Notes under the pieces: model-generated | Seen by the model: the letters and a program-made list of their open reading frames with translations, nothing else | What the model was told of the DNA's origin: nothing | The model's database searches: none | Program-made: the position numbers and the translations under genes | Shown: one piece after another, positions 9,396 to 18,151 of the stretch | Numbering within the stretch: the first letter of the stretch is position 1 | Layout of the letters: every line of letters starts with the position of its first letter | Source of the DNA: Methylomonas sp. ZR1 | Lineage (GTDB): Bacteria > Pseudomonadota > Gammaproteobacteria > Methylococcales > Methylomonadaceae | Direction: 5' to 3' | Assembly: GCF_013141865.1 (NCBI RefSeq) | Contig: NZ_RCST01000001.1 | Coordinates: 4,836,001-4,900,000 of the forward strand | DNA: 64,000 nt

Positions 9396-10026
9396 TTTAA
9401 TCATTTTTGATTGGGACGGTACTTTAATGGATTCGGTGGACTGGATCGTGCATTGCATCCAACAAGCGGCGAGGAGTTGTGAATGTGCCGTGCCGGAAGC
9501 GCAGGCGGTCCGAGACATCGTCGGCTTGAGCATCGAAAATGCGATGAAGCAACTGTTTCCGACTGAAGAGCCCGAGATCCGGCAAAAGATCGCTACCGAT
9601 TACGCGGAAACCTTTTTTAGCAAGCAAATCGGTCCTGACGACTTGTTTCCCGGTGTGCGTGAAATGTTGAAGCAGTTTCGTGACCAAGGGTATCGTCTGG
9701 CTGTGGCGACCGGCAAGAAAAGCGCGGGTTTGCATGCAGCAATGAATGCGACCGGTGCGGCGGATTTGTTTTGTACTACGCGCTGTGCGGACCAAACGGC
9801 TTCCAAGCCCAATCCGCTGATGCTGGATGAAATCATGGCTGAACTGGGTGTGGATAAACAGCGCACCTTGATGGTCGGCGATTCGGTGCATGATTTGCAA
9901 ATGGCTCTAAATGCCCAGGTCGCGTCAGTCGGTGTCACTTGCGGGGCGCATTCCGCGGCAACCTTGCAAAAATACAATCCCTTGTTGTGTGTGAACTACC
10001 CCACCGACTTAATCGGTATCATATAG
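9379..10026 (+). CDS. HAD-family hydrolase, phosphoglycolate phosphatase-like
   Basis: This 215-residue member of HAD subfamily IA has the nucleophile motif FDWDGTLMDS (Asp11 and Asp13) and the motif III/IV region TLMVGDSVHDLQMA. The small helical cap sits between residues about 20 and 90. It starts within the end of rluC (17-base overlap), as in the E. coli-type rluC neighbourhood where a HAD phosphatase follows. Substrate cannot be assigned from sequence; phosphoglycolate phosphatase and pyrophosphatase-type activities are both possible. Confidence 0.85.
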   Translation: MKNRFDLIIFDWDGTLMDSVDWIVHCIQQAARSCECAVPEAQAVRDIVGLSIENAMKQLFPTEEPEIRQKIATDYAETFFSKQIGPDDLFPGVREMLKQFRDQGYRLAVATGKKSAGLHAAMNATGAADLFCTTRCADQTASKPNPLMLDEIMAELGVDKQRTLMVGDSVHDLQMALNAQVASVGVTCGAHSAATLQKYNPLLCVNYPTDLIGII

Positions 10027-10033
10027 GAGACAA

Positions 10034-11017
10034 ATGGTGGAGAATAAACAAGATGTTCCCGGAGATATTGCTGAAAACAGTCCCGGTTGGGAAAAATCGG
10101 TACTGGAGAAATTGGCGTTTGCCGCGATCGACGAGCAGAAAGCGGCGCGCCGTTGGGGAATATTTTTCAAGTTGCTGACGTTTGCTTATTTGGCCGTTGT
10201 GCTGGGTATAGCGATTTATCCGAAATTCAAGGAGGATATCGAGTCCGGCACCTCCGAGCATGTGGCTATCGTTGATGTGCTCGGGCAGATTGTCGAAGGT
10301 GAGGCCGCCAGTGCGGATGTGGTGATCGAGGGCTTACGTGATGCGGCCAAGGACAAAAATGTCAAGGGTATCATCCTCAATATCAACTCACCCGGCGGCA
10401 GTCCGGTGCAATCCGCTTACATTTACGATGAAATCAGGCGCTTGAAAGCCAAGCATCCTCAATTGCCGATTTATTCGGTGGTGGGCGATATGTGCGCATC
10501 CGGCGGTTATTATGTGGCCTCGGCTACCGACAAAATATTCGTCAATCAGGCCAGCATCATCGGCTCTATTGGCGTCATCATGAACGGCTTTGGCTTTACT
10601 AATGTATTGGACAAACTGGGCGTGGAGCGGCGTTTGTTAACCGCCGGCGCGCATAAAGCCATGCTCGATCCGTTCTCGCCGGTCAATCAGCAAGAAAGTA
10701 AGCATATGCAGTCATTGCTCGACCAAGTACACCAACAATTTATAGGTGCGGTGCGGGAAGGACGCGGCAAGCGTTTGAAGGAAACCGAAGCGCCCGAGAT
10801 GTTCTCCGGGCTGATTTGGACCGGCGCGGAAGGCGTCAGGCTGGGATTGGCGGATGATTTCGGTAGCGTCGATAGCGTGGCCCGCGACCACTTCGGCACC
10901 GAGGAGAAAGTAAACTTTACGCCGCAAGAGCGCCTGATCGACCGCTTGGCCGGCAAGTTCGGCGCTTCATTTGGTCATGCTATCGCCAGCCGTTTGCCTG
11001 TGCCGACGATGCAGTAG
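10034..11017 (+). CDS. sppA: Signal peptide peptidase SppA
   Basis: Membrane-bound serine protease that degrades cleaved signal peptides. It is 327 residues long, so it is the short single-domain form rather than the 618-residue E. coli SppA. One membrane helix lies at residues about 43-62 (LLTFAYLAVVLGIA), with the protease domain on the periplasmic side. The Ser-Lys dyad is Ser156 in MCASGGYY and Lys208 in GAHKAML, with the oxyanion segment NSPGGS upstream. AGGAG precedes the ATG, and the gene follows the HAD hydrolase by seven bases, completing an rluC-HAD-sppA operon. Confidence 0.93.
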   Translation: MVENKQDVPGDIAENSPGWEKSVLEKLAFAAIDEQKAARRWGIFFKLLTFAYLAVVLGIAIYPKFKEDIESGTSEHVAIVDVLGQIVEGEAASADVVIEGLRDAAKDKNVKGIILNINSPGGSPVQSAYIYDEIRRLKAKHPQLPIYSVVGDMCASGGYYVASATDKIFVNQASIIGSIGVIMNGFGFTNVLDKLGVERRLLTAGAHKAMLDPFSPVNQQESKHMQSLLDQVHQQFIGAVREGRGKRLKETEAPEMFSGLIWTGAEGVRLGLADDFGSVDSVARDHFGTEEKVNFTPQERLIDRLAGKFGASFGHAIASRLPVPTMQ

Positions 11018-11020
11018 TCC

Positions 11021-11097
11021 GGCGCGTGTTATCCATTTATTTACTTAATTTTTGGCAAGACAGTTGCTTATCGATCAGCTTTTATGGATAATGCGCC
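11021..11097. repeat. Inverted repeat between sppA and ffs
   Basis: GGCGCGTGTTATCCAT at 11021-11036 is mirrored by ATGGATAATGCGCC at 11084-11097, with about 47 bases between. A small hairpin, CAGCG-TCT-CGCTG at 11104-11116, followed by TTTTA, lies just after and could end the sppA transcript. The arrangement may insulate ffs from sppA transcription. Confidence 0.4.
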
Positions 11098-11125
11098 ACT
11101 CCTCAGCGTCTCGCTGATGTTTTAT

Positions 11126-11238
11126 GGTTACTGTGTCGGTCCTCTCGCAACGATACGCTGTAAACCCCGCCAGGTCCGGAAGGAAGCAACGGTAGCAGCG
11201 GACTCGTGTGCCGGGATGTGGCTGGCGCAGTAGCCGCC
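11126..11238 (+). ncRNA. ffs: 4.5S RNA, signal recognition particle RNA
   Basis: The conserved domain IV core is plain: CCAGGTCCGGAAGGAAGCA followed by the asymmetric-loop partner AGCAGCGG and the GTGTGCCGGGATGTGGCTGG block. The ends pair (GGTTACTGTG near 11126 with CGCAGTAGCC near 11226-11235, with G-U pairs), giving about 113 nucleotides, the size of the short bacterial SRP RNA. It pairs with Ffh to target membrane proteins. It sits directly upstream of dnaX as in related gammaproteobacteria. The ends are estimated from the terminal helix and are accurate only to a few bases. Confidence 0.95.
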
Positions 11239-11263
11239 CAACTCTTGCCTTTCCGCGTTGCTA

Positions 11264-12862
11264 ATGGCTTATCAGGTTCTTGCCAGAAAATGGCGTCCCA
11301 GCAACTTCAAGCAGCTTGTCGGTCAGGAGCATGTCAGTCAATCGTTAATGCACGCCTTGCAGCATGATAGATTGCATCATGCCTATCTGTTCACCGGCAC
11401 CCGTGGCGTCGGCAAAACCACGGTGGCGCGGATTCTCGCCAAAGCCATCAACTGTGAAGATCTAAAAGATTTCAACCCTTGCGGCGAATGCCGGGTTTGC
11501 CGAGATTTCGAGCAAGGCCGGTTCATGGACTTGATAGAAGTCGATGCCGCCTCCCGCACCAAAGTCGAAGATACCCGCGATCTGCTCGACAATGCCCAGT
11601 ACGCACCCAATCAAGGCCGCTACAAAGTCTATTTAATCGACGAAGTACACATGCTGTCCGGGCATAGCTTTAACGCCTTGTTAAAGACCCTGGAAGAGCC
11701 GCCGCCGCACGTCAAATTTCTGCTGGCTACCACCGATCCGCATAAAATTCCGGTCACGGTATTGTCGCGCTGTTTGCAATTTAATCTAAAACGGTTGCTG
11801 CCGGAGCAAATCGACGCGCAAATGCAGTTCATCTTGGGCCAGGAGCAAATTGCCTTCGAGCCTGCCGCGCTAAAAATGTTGGGCAGAGCCGCTGACGGCA
11901 GCTTGCGCGATGGCTTGAGCTTGCTGGATCAGGCCATCGTTTACGGTAGCGGCAGCGTCACGGCGGAAGCGGTGATCGGCATGCTGGGCACGGTGGCTCA
12001 ACAGCCTATCGACGACATGTTGCAGGCTTTGGCGGCAGGCGATGCGCGGGCCTTGCTGGCAAAAATCGCCGATGTCGCCGAGTTGACGCCGGATTTCGCC
12101 GATATTTTGCAGCAAATGCTGCGGGTATTGCATCGGGTCGCATTGTTACAGCAAATGCCGGATTTCGTCGATCAGGAATTTGATAAGCAATTGTTGGATA
12201 TGCTCGCCAAGACTTTATTGCCGGAAGATGTGCAACTGTACTATCAGATTGGCTTGCTTGGCCAACGCGATCTGCCGCTGGCGCCCGATCCGCGCAGCGG
12301 GTTTGAAATGGTGATGTTGCGGATGCTGACTTTCCGGCCGCAAACTGCGGAAGCCCAAACGCTTGAGCCGGCCAAACCTCCGGTCGTTAAGTCGGTTGCC
12401 AGTACGCCGGCGCCGGTTGCGGTTGTGGAGAGCAGCGCCAAATCCATCGAAGAGCCGCGTCCGTTATCAGTCTCACAAGTCGTCAAACCGAGCAATTGGA
12501 CCGAGATTATAGCCGCGTTGAATATCAGCGGGCGTACCCGAGAACTGGCGAATAACTGCGTGTTGGACGGGATCGACGACAGCAGTTGCCGCTTGCTGCT
12601 CGATCCGAGCTTCCAGCAAGTCGGGACTAAAGCCGAGGACAACCTAAGGGTAGCATTGCAAAATTATTACGGTAAACCGTTAAAACTGGTGATAAGCAAG
12701 CAAGTAGAGCAGCAAATGACACCGGCGCTGGAAATTCAAAAAGCGCGCGAAGATCGGCAGCAAGCGGCGGTCGATAGCATTAATAACGATGAAAATGTGC
12801 AGGCTTTGAAAGATACCTTCGGCGCCAGAATTATGCCTGGCAGTATCGAGCCACTGAATTAA
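11264..12862 (+). CDS. dnaX: DNA polymerase III subunit tau/gamma
   Basis: Clamp-loader ATPase and organiser of the replisome. The AAA+ domain shows Walker [10 protein letters not shown] (Lys51), a zinc module with Cys residues at about 63-78 (NPCGECRVC), Walker B LIDEVHML and the sensor SRC motif. Domains III-IV follow, then a Pro/Val-rich linker and a C-terminal domain. At 532 residues it is shorter than the 643-residue E. coli tau. The ATG at 11264 gives the conserved start [12 protein letters not shown]; the TTG six bases upstream is less likely. No A-rich slippery heptamer for a frameshifted gamma form was seen. Confidence 0.95.
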   Translation: MAYQVLARKWRPSNFKQLVGQEHVSQSLMHALQHDRLHHAYLFTGTRGVGKTTVARILAKAINCEDLKDFNPCGECRVCRDFEQGRFMDLIEVDAASRTKVEDTRDLLDNAQYAPNQGRYKVYLIDEVHMLSGHSFNALLKTLEEPPPHVKFLLATTDPHKIPVTVLSRCLQFNLKRLLPEQIDAQMQFILGQEQIAFEPAALKMLGRAADGSLRDGLSLLDQAIVYGSGSVTAEAVIGMLGTVAQQPIDDMLQALAAGDARALLAKIADVAELTPDFADILQQMLRVLHRVALLQQMPDFVDQEFDKQLLDMLAKTLLPEDVQLYYQIGLLGQRDLPLAPDPRSGFEMVMLRMLTFRPQTAEAQTLEPAKPPVVKSVASTPAPVAVVESSAKSIEEPRPLSVSQVVKPSNWTEIIAALNISGRTRELANNCVLDGIDDSSCRLLLDPSFQQVGTKAEDNLRVALQNYYGKPLKLVISKQVEQQMTPALEIQKAREDRQQAAVDSINNDENVQALKDTFGARIMPGSIEPLN

Positions 12863-12875
12863 TATTGGAGAGACG

Positions 12876-13202
12876 ATGATGAAAAATGCGCTAGCGGGCA
12901 TCATGCAACAAGCCCAAAAAATGCAGGACAACTTAAAAAAAGCCCAGGAAGAATTGGGTGCGATGGAAGTGCACGGCGAGTCCGGCGGCGGCTTGGTAAC
13001 GATAGTGATGACCGGCAAACGCGAGGTGCGCAAGGTCAGTATCGACCCGTCTTTGGTGGGTGATGACAAGGACATGCTGGAAGACTTGGTGGCGGCGGCG
13101 ATCAACGATGCGGTACATAAAGTCGGTAAAATGAAAAAAGAAAAAATGGCCGATGTTACTGCCGGCATCCCGATTCCACCCGGTTTCCAAATGCCGTTTT
13201 AA
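12876..13202 (+). CDS. ybaB: Nucleoid-associated protein YbaB/EbfC
   Basis: Small dimeric DNA-binding protein of 108 residues, with a helix-strand fold typical of the family ([16 protein letters not shown], then [14 protein letters not shown] and [10 protein letters not shown]). GGAGAG lies upstream; either the ATG at 12876 or the adjacent one at 12879 may be used. It stands between dnaX and recR, 13 bases after dnaX and 2 before recR, the conserved arrangement. Its role beyond binding DNA is not settled in the family. Confidence 0.93.
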   Translation: MMKNALAGIMQQAQKMQDNLKKAQEELGAMEVHGESGGGLVTIVMTGKREVRKVSIDPSLVGDDKDMLEDLVAAAINDAVHKVGKMKKEKMADVTAGIPIPPGFQMPF

Positions 13203-13204
13203 AC

Positions 13205-13801
13205 ATGCAAAACCAGGGCCTGCTGAAAGAGTTGATCCAAAGCCTGTGCTGCCTGCCCGGCGTGGGGCCGAAGTCGGCGCAACGCATGGCTTTTCATCTA
13301 TTGCAGCGCAACCGCGACGGGGGCATGCAATTAAGCAAAATGCTCGCAAAAGCCGTCAACGAAATCGGCCATTGCCGCGAATGCCGGACTTTGACCGAAG
13401 CCGAATTGTGTGAGGTCTGTGCCAACCCGTTACGCGATTCGGAAACCTTGTGTGTCGTCGAAAGCCCCGCTGACGTTTGGGTGATCGATCAAGCCACCAC
13501 CTTCAAGGGCAAATACTTTGTATTGCACGGCCGCTTGTCGCCGTTGGATGGCATTGGTCCCGATCAGCTTGGTTTCGAGTTGCTTGAGCAACGCATGGCG
13601 AGTGGGCAAATCAAGGAAATCATTTTGGCGACCAATTCCACTGTGGAAGGCCAGGCTACCGCGCATTTCATCGGCGAAGTCGCCGGCAAATTCAATATCC
13701 GCGCCACCCGCATTGCGCACGGCGTGCCGATGGGCGGCGAGCTGGAATTTATCGACAGTGGCACTCTGGCTCACGCCTTCAACGGCCGCCGGGAATTTTA
13801 G
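13205..13801 (+). CDS. recR: Recombination protein RecR
   Basis: Ring-forming DNA-binding partner of RecF and RecO in gap repair, loading RecA on SSB-covered DNA. It is 198 residues, full length for the family. Visible are an N-terminal helix-hairpin-helix ([13 protein letters not shown]), a C4 zinc finger at about 57-72 ([13 protein letters not shown]), and the Toprim domain ([12 protein letters not shown]). It lies two bases behind ybaB in the dnaX operon. Confidence 0.95.
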   Translation: MQNQGLLKELIQSLCCLPGVGPKSAQRMAFHLLQRNRDGGMQLSKMLAKAVNEIGHCRECRTLTEAELCEVCANPLRDSETLCVVESPADVWVIDQATTFKGKYFVLHGRLSPLDGIGPDQLGFELLEQRMASGQIKEIILATNSTVEGQATAHFIGEVAGKFNIRATRIAHGVPMGGELEFIDSGTLAHAFNGRREF

Positions 13802-13809
13802 GAGGAAAT

Positions 13810-14148
13810 ATGAGCGATTGTTTGTTTTGCAAGATGGGCAGCGGTGAAATCAAGCCGGATGTGGTTTACGAAGATGAGCAACTATTGGCGTTCCGAGATA
13901 TTCATCCGCAGGCGCCCTTGCATGTGCTAATCATCCCTAAGCGCCACGTCGCCAATTTAAATGATTTGGACGATGCCTTGCTAGGTGGGCAAATGCTGCA
14001 AACCGCCGCTAAAATTGCCGGTCAGTTGGGTTATGCGGACAGCGGTTATCGGACGGTGTTCAACTGCAACGGCGATGGAGGACAGACTGTCCACCACTTA
14101 CATTTACATCTGCTAGCCGGCAGGCAGATGCATTGGCCGCCGGGTTGA
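13810..14148 (+). CDS. hinT: HIT-family purine nucleoside phosphoramidase
   Basis: A 112-residue histidine-triad protein of the HinT/PKCI group, hydrolysing AMP-linked phosphoramidates. The triad HHLHLHLLAGR (H-x-H-x-H) is near the C terminus, and the N-terminal CLFCKMGSGEIKPD is typical. A strong ribosome-binding site, AGGAGG, precedes the ATG by five bases. It is the last plus-strand gene of the dnaX cluster and converges on the next gene, leaving only eight bases between stops. Confidence 0.92.
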   Translation: MSDCLFCKMGSGEIKPDVVYEDEQLLAFRDIHPQAPLHVLIIPKRHVANLNDLDDALLGGQMLQTAAKIAGQLGYADSGYRTVFNCNGDGGQTVHHLHLHLLAGRQMHWPPG

Positions 14149-14156
14149 TGGACTTG

Positions 14157-14777
14157 TTATGCCTGATTTGCACTGAATTTCGTCCCTATGATATAGGAAC
14201 TTCCAATAGAAAGCGCTTTTATATTGGTTGGATAAGGAATATACACGCTGCCCGTCCAGTATTTTGGTGAAAAGCCCTCAAGCATCTTCGCCTTAATGTC
14301 GTGGTCAGCGAGGTCGCTTAGCAGCTTTTTGGCGATTCGCTCCGGGAATCTTCCAAGTATTCCATATTTGGATGAGCAAATTCCTTTGCTGCTAAGTTGC
14401 TGATTCAAAAAACGAGATAAGTCTACCGATGGGCCCATGATTTCATAGCAAGCTGAAGTGATCAAACCGAACAACTCATTCGGGGAAACGTTGTTTTCAG
14501 CAAACGCTATTTGTATTTCGTTGTCATGATATGGGATAAGTAACGGCGAATCATCGGATAATGTTATAGTCTCGGCAAATTCTGAGCAGAGCCTTTCATC
14601 AAATACTTGCCCACAATGGATTTTCCAAAGTTCTGTTTCTTTTTCTTCGCACATAAGAACCGCCAGATCAAATCGTAACTCGTCGCCAAACCAATTGGCG
14701 CCAACAATCCTCAGCGAACCATCGCTGTCACAGAATTCTTTATCGATTCCCGCCAGAAGTTCATCCATATTTGGCAT
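14157..14777 (-). CDS. Hypothetical protein, 206 residues
   Basis: Not recognised. It is a soluble acidic protein without signal peptide or membrane segment, containing a central segment NEIQIAFAENNVSPNELFGLITSA and a C-terminal IPYPTNIKALSIG. Base composition is lower in GC than the flanking genes, suggesting acquisition. It lies downstream of the dehydrogenase/deacetylase operon on the same strand but is separated from it by the hairpin at 14791-14816, so it is probably a separate unit. There is no strong ribosome-binding site. Confidence 0.6.
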   Translation of the reverse strand: MPNMDELLAGIDKEFCDSDGSLRIVGANWFGDELRFDLAVLMCEEKETELWKIHCGQVFDERLCSEFAETITLSDDSPLLIPYHDNEIQIAFAENNVSPNELFGLITSACYEIMGPSVDLSRFLNQQLSSKGICSSKYGILGRFPERIAKKLLSDLADHDIKAKMLEGFSPKYWTGSVYIPYPTNIKALSIGSSYIIGTKFSANQA

Positions 14778-14790
14778 AACTCAGATATAG

Positions 14791-14816
14791 AAAGCCGCGT
14801 AATTCGCGGCTTTTTT
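14791..14816. terminator. Hairpin terminator at the end of the 14.8-20.2 kb operon
   Basis: AAAGCCGCG pairs with CGCGGCTTT around a five-base loop. The T-run (TTTTTT) is on the plus strand; read in the minus direction the tail is only TTTCTATAT, so termination of the minus-strand operon would be weaker. No plus-strand gene ends close by except hinT at 14148. Confidence 0.65.
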
Positions 14817-14840
14817 GTGTTTGTGCGGCTTGCCGGGGCA

Positions 14841-15833
14841 TCAATGCTGTTCCAGCCAGTCCTTGATCTCCAGCGGGGTCATGGTCGTGCCACCCAATTC
14901 CCGCATAAAAAAGTCGAAGTAGCGCCGGCATTTTTCCAGAAACCGTTCAAGGTCCGCATCGCTGTTCACGTAAGGCGTACCGCCGGGCATCACCGACGGC
15001 GAGTGAAAGCTGAATACAAAGATTCGCACACCGTCAGCCAGCAAGGATTTGGTTAAGCGGCGCATTTCCGGTTCGCTGTAATCTTCGGGCGAGAGCCTGA
15101 TGCGTTCCAGTAGCCGTAGCCTGGCGACTGCTCCCGAAATCTTGGCTTTGCGCAGCCAGGGATGCATCAGCTGCCGGTAAAGAGGCGTGCCACCCGCCCG
15201 CAATGTTCCCACGTAACCGCCCGAGCCGGGCAAGCTAAGCAGGCGGCGCTGGTTGCCAAACCAAAACGGGTCGCTGGTATAGCTGGAGTAGTCCGGGCCA
15301 CCGTCGGCGCTGTAATCGATAGACGCGGCCACGCTGATGTCTACCTCGTAGCCCAGTGCTTCGAGAATCTCTCCGGTGTTGGGGCCAAAGCCGTAACGGC
15401 CCGCCAGATAGGTTAACGGCGAGCTGCCGAACGAGCTTTTGATTTGTTCGGTGAGTATCCTGAGTTTTTCATATTCCAACGCGCGCGGCAAATTGCCGGG
15501 ATAGGAGTTGCGGGCATTGAGTGCTTCATCGTGCGGTGGCGACACCCAGGGATGCAAATGCGCTCCAATCAGCGCTCGTCCCGAATCGGCGTAGGCTTTC
15601 AGCGGACCGAAAGCTTCTTCTTGAGAGGCAATCGGATAGTCGACCACGTAGTTCGGCACAATACCAAAGCTATCGAAAACATTCTGCGCCCGGTCGATGT
15701 GGCGCATATGTTTAACGCCGGTGGCCTGCCTGTCGTGCGGCTTGTTCCAGTCGAACTCCTCTTCGGTATGGATGACTACCGCGAGGATAGGGCGGGTTTC
15801 GCTGTTTACGCGAATCGGTTTTCGTTCGCTCAC
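14841..15833 (-). CDS. Polysaccharide deacetylase-like protein
   Basis: This 330-residue protein resembles the NodB/carbohydrate-esterase-4-like polysaccharide deacetylases of the WalW type. It has an N-terminal strand followed by VVIHTEEEFDW (candidate metal-binding acid), AHLHPW (histidine pair) and a C-terminal VFSFHSPS motif. No signal peptide is visible, so it probably acts in the cytoplasm on an activated sugar or lipid-linked precursor. It starts with GTG overlapping the acyltransferase stop by four bases and is the last gene of the operon running from 20179. The removal of an acyl group from an amino sugar is inferred from the family. Confidence 0.75.
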   Translation of the reverse strand: MSERKPIRVNSETRPILAVVIHTEEEFDWNKPHDRQATGVKHMRHIDRAQNVFDSFGIVPNYVVDYPIASQEEAFGPLKAYADSGRALIGAHLHPWVSPPHDEALNARNSYPGNLPRALEYEKLRILTEQIKSSFGSSPLTYLAGRYGFGPNTGEILEALGYEVDISVAASIDYSADGGPDYSSYTSDPFWFGNQRRLLSLPGSGGYVGTLRAGGTPLYRQLMHPWLRKAKISGAVARLRLLERIRLSPEDYSEPEMRRLTKSLLADGVRIFVFSFHSPSVMPGGTPYVNSDADLERFLEKCRRYFDFFMRELGGTTMTPLEIKDWLEQH

Positions 15834-16687
15834 TGGTTTAGCCCCACGATCTCGGAATAAAAGTTGCTGATGTCGGCTTCAGCCAGGGTGTCGCTGCGAA
15901 AGACTTTGTTGCGGTAGCCGGCCAGTTCGTGGCAGAGCAGTGGTAGCCGGGGCAGCAGGCGCGATTCGACCCGCGTGTAAAAGCAGCCGCTTTTTAACAG
16001 GTGCCAGCCGATAGTCCGGCGGTAAATCAAAAACAGCTCGGGATCGCTGAATCCCAACACCAGCGCGCCGGGGACGCCTTTTAATCGGTTCGGTTTCCAG
16101 GTCACGAGACAATACGCGCCTGGCTTTCCAACTGCCAAGTGTCTAAGCCAGGGCAGATGCCGGTGGTCATGGAATACCTTGGCATCGGCGGGCGCAAGCG
16201 CCTGTTCAATAGCATCGTGATCAGTAATTACACGTACGCCGCCAAGGCTGGCAAATGGCCAGGGAAGATTGGGCCACAGTGCGTGGCGTTCGTTCATGGG
16301 CTTGAACTTCAGGAACTGTAGCGTCTTCGATACCACTTCCGTCGGCGTCAGGTCGGTGAAATGGAAGCCGGGCTGCGACACGACAGCCATCGCCAACCGC
16401 ATGCTTTGCGAGCGGAAGGCCTCCAGCACGCACCAGCTGGTGATGTTGCAGAATTGTTCCGGTTTGCCGTGAATGATCCGCTCCGCATAAATCGCGCCGA
16501 TGCCACCGACAATTTTGCCTTCGTCGCGGATCAGAAACCCGTTGTTGGGCTTGGTTACGCCCCAGTTCTGCTGGAACGCTTGCGCCCATTGTTCGGCGCT
16601 GCGCTCGGCACTAAGGTGTTCCGTAAGAAATTGGCAGAAAGCGAGCAGGTCGCCATCTTGAATCGGTTCCAGCGTCGGCATAGCCAT
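15830..16687 (-). CDS. GNAT-like N-acyltransferase
   Basis: A 285-residue protein with an N-terminal GNAT-like core: helix-rich residues 10-45, strand RDEGKIVGGIGAIY, then CNITSWCVLEAFRSQSMRLAM, where the acyl-donor pyrophosphate-binding loop is expected, and FHFTDLTPTEVVSKTLQFLKFKP. The C-terminal half is less typical. No membrane segment is seen. Transfer of an acyl group from CoA or from the ACP encoded just upstream is inferred from family and context; the acceptor is unknown. It is translationally coupled to the deacetylase. Confidence 0.6.
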   Translation of the reverse strand: MAMPTLEPIQDGDLLAFCQFLTEHLSAERSAEQWAQAFQQNWGVTKPNNGFLIRDEGKIVGGIGAIYAERIIHGKPEQFCNITSWCVLEAFRSQSMRLAMAVVSQPGFHFTDLTPTEVVSKTLQFLKFKPMNERHALWPNLPWPFASLGGVRVITDHDAIEQALAPADAKVFHDHRHLPWLRHLAVGKPGAYCLVTWKPNRLKGVPGALVLGFSDPELFLIYRRTIGWHLLKSGCFYTRVESRLLPRLPLLCHELAGYRNKVFRSDTLAEADISNFYSEIVGLNQ

Positions 16688-16741
16688 GATTATTCCTTCG
16701 GCTCAATAGCGTCAAATAGGCGTACGGGATGATTGTTCTGG

Positions 16742-17008
16742 CTACCCTTGTTTGCTGGATAGCAGAAAATCGGTCATCGCATTGATCGAGCCGAGATTGT
16801 CGATGTTCATGTCTTCCTGTTTGATCCGGAAGTCGTAGCTGGCCTCAAACCAGACTACCAGTTCCAGAATGGCGCCGGAATCCAGCAGGCCGGTGGCCGG
16901 CAGGATGTCGTCGTCAGTGACGCCCGATGCGTCCATGTCCAGCGCTTTGGCAAGCTCTATGACTTTGTTGCGTATCGCGGCTTTAATCTCGTCGGGATTT
17001 AGGTTCAT
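16742..17008 (-). CDS. Acyl carrier protein
   Basis: An 88-residue stand-alone phosphopantetheine-binding protein. Ser44 in TGLLDSGAILELV is the predicted attachment site (the usual motif is DSL; here it is DSG). Three-helix spacing and the acidic character fit ACPs. It is not the fatty-acid-synthesis AcpP, which would sit beside fabF. Its place between the E2 gene and an acyltransferase gene suggests that it receives the acyl group made by the dehydrogenase. AGAGG precedes the ATG by about ten bases. Confidence 0.85.
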   Translation of the reverse strand: MNLNPDEIKAAIRNKVIELAKALDMDASGVTDDDILPATGLLDSGAILELVVWFEASYDFRIKQEDMNIDNLGSINAMTDFLLSSKQG

Positions 17009-17038
17009 CTATCGGTGGCCTCTGGTTTATGTGAGTGG

Positions 17039-18142
17039 TTATGCCGGACGGGATAACGCCAGCAACACCTGTGCGACGTCGAAACCCGTGAGAACGCGGT
17101 GATCGTAAGTGGCACCCAGTACGGCCTTATCGGAATTTTTCGGCGCGGCGTGAGCAATAATCAGCGCTGTTTGCGGCGGTAGAATAGGGGTGTGGCGGCT
17201 GACATTCCAACGTGCCATGCTCGAAAACGATAGGGTAGCGCCGGTGGCTTCCTGCGGCGGCAGCTTGTGTGCCATGGCGTGGCGTTGTACCTCGCCGAGG
17301 GCGCTGATGAATTGTGCTGCGTCCATGTCTTGCGTGTCGCGCACCACGGTTAGGTAAAGCATCGCGCCAGCCTGCACGGTAAAGCCGATATTGACGGGTG
17401 TGTATTGAAAGCGCTGACCGTTGACTATCGTGGAGTTTATTATAGGGCGTTCGCGGCCCAATTCCGCCAAACGAAAGGCCATCAATGGCAGCAAGGGCGA
17501 GAGCATCAGCTTATGTTCCGCCGCATAGGCGGCGGCGCGTTCTTCCCAGGGTTTGGGGTCGTATTCGACTTCCAGATAGGCCGAGGCCGCAAAATCTCGA
17601 TGCCAGGCAACTGTATGCAGCATGCCTGCCGCTTCCGGCGACAATTCCTGCAAGTCTCCTGCAACCGCAGGTGTATCTTCCCGGAGGTTTACCGTTTGAG
17701 TAGTCGCGGCGGCTTTTCCGGGCTTACCGCCCTTGCTCAACCAAGTCTCGATGTCGGCTACCGACAGACGCTCGCCGCTGACGGGGACGCGGGACGGGTC
17801 GATGTCCAGTTCCTTAAGCATGGCTCTGGCTTTTGCCGTGGGTTGGCGCACGGTGCTTGCTGTTGACGAAGTGTCCTTGGTCTCTTCCGGGATTGCTTCG
17901 TCGCGCGTCTCACCCAGCCAGAACATCACCGCACCGACGCGGATTTTCTGTCCCGGTTCGCAGTCGACTCGCAGCACGTAGCCATCCTGTTCTGCGACCA
18001 CGTCTATCATGGATTTGTCGGTTTCGACGGTGGCGACCACGTCGCCGCTATTGACGAACTCGCCTTGCTTGACGTCGATGCTGACGACGTCCACGAACTC
18101 GTCGTTGATGTTCACGCAGGGAACGGTTTGGAAAGTGGGCAT
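17039..18142 (-). CDS. 2-oxoacid dehydrogenase E2 (dihydrolipoamide acyltransferase)
   Basis: A 367-residue E2 with one N-terminal lipoyl domain (Lys43 in VETDKSM), a peripheral-subunit-binding domain at about 95-135 (AKARAMLKELDIDPSRV) and a reduced catalytic domain from about 175. The active-site motif, normally H-x-x-x-D/N-G, reads HRVLTG (His348), so the polar Asp/Asn is Thr. The partner loop with the catalytic Ser/Thr can be seen as LSFSSMARW. It follows E1 by nine bases with AAGGA before the ATG. No E3 gene is present, so the housekeeping E3 would have to serve. It may hand its acyl group to the downstream ACP instead of CoA; that is inference. Confidence 0.85.
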   Translation of the reverse strand: MPTFQTVPCVNINDEFVDVVSIDVKQGEFVNSGDVVATVETDKSMIDVVAEQDGYVLRVDCEPGQKIRVGAVMFWLGETRDEAIPEETKDTSSTASTVRQPTAKARAMLKELDIDPSRVPVSGERLSVADIETWLSKGGKPGKAAATTQTVNLREDTPAVAGDLQELSPEAAGMLHTVAWHRDFAASAYLEVEYDPKPWEERAAAYAAEHKLMLSPLLPLMAFRLAELGRERPIINSTIVNGQRFQYTPVNIGFTVQAGAMLYLTVVRDTQDMDAAQFISALGEVQRHAMAHKLPPQEATGATLSFSSMARWNVSRHTPILPPQTALIIAHAAPKNSDKAVLGATYDHRVLTGFDVAQVLLALSRPA

Positions 18143-18151
18143 GGCTGTCCT

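Noticed and set aside
11264..12862. Programmed frameshift producing the gamma form of DnaX
   Set aside because: No A-rich slippery heptamer followed by a hairpin was seen.
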